From: an uncultured Christensenellaceae bacterium | Lineage (GTDB): Bacteria; Bacillota; Clostridia; Christensenellales; CAG-138 | Length of the DNA: 6,414 nt | NCBI GenBank assembly: GCA_902475645.1 | Contig: CABSAH010000098.1 | Location: 1 to 6,414 of the forward strand | Direction: 5' to 3' | In this document: positions 5,888-6,414 of the stretch, piece after piece | Numbering within the stretch: the stretch's first letter is position 1 | How the letters are laid out: the number at the start of each line of letters is the position of its first letter | Program-made: the position numbers and the translations under genes | Notes under the pieces: generated by a model | Database searches by the model: none | What the model saw: only the letters and a program-made list of their open reading frames with translations | Told to the model about the DNA's origin: nothing

Positions 5888-5940
5888 CCAAAAGGCTCCC
5901 CGAACGGGGAGCTGGCAAGCCGTAAGGCTTGACTGAGGGG
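5888..5940 (+). repeat. Two-hairpin intergenic repeat, copy 1
   Basis: The copy opens with CCAAAAGGCTCC. Hairpin 1 has a perfect 7-bp stem, GCTCCCC (5895-5901) with GGGGAGC (5906-5912) and loop GAAC. The linker TGG leads to hairpin 2, a perfect 6-bp stem of CAAGCC (5916-5921) with GGCTTG (5926-5931) and loop GTAA. It closes with CTGAGGGG. The same blocks recur at 6206-6268 with different stem bases. The layout resembles repeats I remember as abundant between genes in gut Clostridia; this is not verified. Confidence 0.8.
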
Positions 5941-5973
5941 TTGAAACGAGCAAGGAGATGTAAGCTACGTTTT

Positions 5974-6184
5974 ACTCCCTCCGTCTGCTCGTTGCACTCG
6001 CAGCCACCTCCAACCTGCACCCCTTTCGACCATTCGCTAACGCTCACGGCCACGAACGCTGGTTGGAATATGGTCGTCTTGCTTCGCTACCGCTTGCAAC
6101 ACTCCCTATTCCGCCCGATTCTCCCCTCGCTTCATCGTCCACCGGACGCGCTCGGCTCGAACCCCTCGACAGGGAGGCTTTTGG
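5974..6184 (-). repeat. Probable inverted, interrupted copy of the two-hairpin repeat
   Basis: CCCTCCGTC (5977-5985), then GCCACCTCC (6003-6011), match the reverse complement of the 3' half of the element (CCCTCAGTC, then GCCAGCTCC). About 150 bp later, CCCCT-CGAC-AGGG then AGGCTTTTGG (6162-6184) resembles the reverse complement of its 5' half. The bases between do not match and look like inserted or diverged DNA. The assignment rests on short matches. Confidence 0.35.
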
Positions 6185-6205
6185 AGGAACGGAGTTTGCA
6201 CAATC

Positions 6206-6268
6206 CCAAAAGGCTCCACCGCAAGCGGGGGAGCTGGCAAGCCGCCGTTAGGCGGATTGTCTGAGGGG
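6206..6268 (+). repeat. Two-hairpin intergenic repeat, copy 2
   Basis: It shares CCAAAAGGCTCC, GGAGCTGGCAAGCCG and CTGAGGGG with copy 1. Hairpin 1 pairs GCTCC (6213-6217) with GGAGC (6230-6234) and, past an A-G mismatch, CCG with CGG around loop CAAG. Hairpin 2 pairs CAA with TTG and, past a G-A mismatch, CCGCC (6242-6246) with GGCGG (6251-6255) around loop GTTA. Stem sequences and lengths differ from copy 1 but the two-hairpin form is kept. Confidence 0.78.
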
Positions 6269-6312
6269 GAACAGTAAAAAAGAGCAAAGCCCCGTTGCAA
6301 CCCCCCGCACTC

Positions 6313-6403
6313 CATCGTCCGCTGCGTCCGCTGCGTCCGGAAGCCCCTATTTGTCTATGTTTTTTACCGGACGATGAGTGGACGATGAATTTTATCGTCC
6401 GGT
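6313..6403. repeat. Cluster of ATCGTCC direct and inverted repeats
   Basis: ATCGTCC or its complement GGACGAT occurs at 6314-6320, 6369-6375, 6380-6386 and 6394-6400, with one more at 6134-6140. ACCGGACGAT (6366-6375) and ATCGTCCGGT (6394-6403) form a perfect 10-bp inverted repeat around 18 bases. The alternative inner pair 6380-6386 with 6394-6400 gives a 7-bp stem and 7-nt loop. It could be an operator array, the end of a mobile element, or a transcript-end structure; the window edge prevents a decision. Confidence 0.7.
6316..6340 (+). repeat. Short tandem repeat, 9-bp unit
   Basis: CGTCCGCTG occurs twice in tandem (6316-6324, 6325-6333), followed by a partial third unit CGTCCGG (6334-6340). 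The unit contains the CGTCC core of the surrounding repeat cluster. Confidence 0.75.
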
Positions 6404-6414
6404 GCGTAGGCAAA

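Larger units (their letters stand above)
5865..6414. other. Intergenic region without credible gene, rich in inverted repeats
   Basis: These 550 bases contain open frames on both strands, but none has a ribosome site, recognisable domain or plausible composition. The content is repetitive: two forward copies of a two-hairpin element, a probable interrupted inverted copy between them, and an ATCGTCC repeat cluster at the right end. The sequence between about 6011 and 6133 has only short, possibly chance inverted repeats. No tRNA or rRNA was found. Confidence 0.7.

Noticed and set aside
6148..6185. tRNA T-arm-like string (GGCTCGAACCCC and its complement GGGGTTCGAGCC)
   Set aside because: The flanking bases do not form a T-stem on either strand, and no acceptor, D or anticodon arm can be drawn nearby.
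6132..6413. Possible - strand gene of 93 codons and + strand frames at 5929-6264
   Set aside because: They run across hairpin repeats, have no ribosome site and unusual composition, and match nothing I recognise.
5865..6414. CRISPR array
   Set aside because: The repeats are few, vary in sequence and orientation, and are not separated by uniform spacers.

Overview
The window looks like chromosomal DNA of a GC-rich member of the class Clostridia (Bacillota), most likely a gut-type lineage. Four things point there. L27 carries the cleavable N-terminal extension typical of Bacillota and sits next to its processing protease Prp. The order rplU-prp-rpmA is the Gram-positive order. The DNA glycosylase is of the OGG1-like type found in clostridia. 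The intergenic space holds two-hairpin repeats of a kind I associate with gut Clostridia. Ordinary genes use ATA (Ile) and AGG (Arg) heavily despite the GC-rich sequence; rplU and rpmA use more CGT/CGC. All recognised genes lie on the + strand.

Layout: (1) Bases 1-1104 hold the 3' part of a surface-type protein with a bacterial SH3 domain, then a small membrane-anchored protein with a long Pro/Thr linker. (2) Bases 1107-2039 encode an OGG1-type 8-oxoguanine DNA glycosylase starting 2 bp after the Pro/Thr gene. (3) A near-consensus promoter (TTGACA, 17 bp, TAAAAT) lies inside the 3' end of the glycosylase gene. It drives a probable L21 leader and the operon rplU (L21) - prp (L27-processing protease) - rpmA (L27), closed by a strong intrinsic terminator at 3098-3136. 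(4) A second promoter with a perfect extended -10 starts hflX, a ribosome-associated GTPase. A DMT/EamA-type transporter follows 1 bp after it. (5) Bases 5865-6414 show no credible gene. They hold two copies of a two-hairpin repeat, a probable interrupted inverted copy between them, and a cluster of ATCGTCC direct and inverted repeats running to the right edge.

Functionally, the centre of the window concerns ribosome biogenesis and upkeep: L21, L27, the protease that matures L27, and a ribosome-splitting GTPase. The glycosylase repairs oxidised guanine. The most notable protein feature is that HflX carries an N-terminal extension with a complete JAMM/RadC-like metal-site signature (E52, H95, H97, S105, D108), suggesting a metalloprotease-fold domain fused to a ribosome GTPase. 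I recall similar extensions in other clostridial HflX proteins, so the architecture is probably lineage-wide rather than unique, but I know of no described role for it. The most notable DNA structure is the repeat-rich 3' region.
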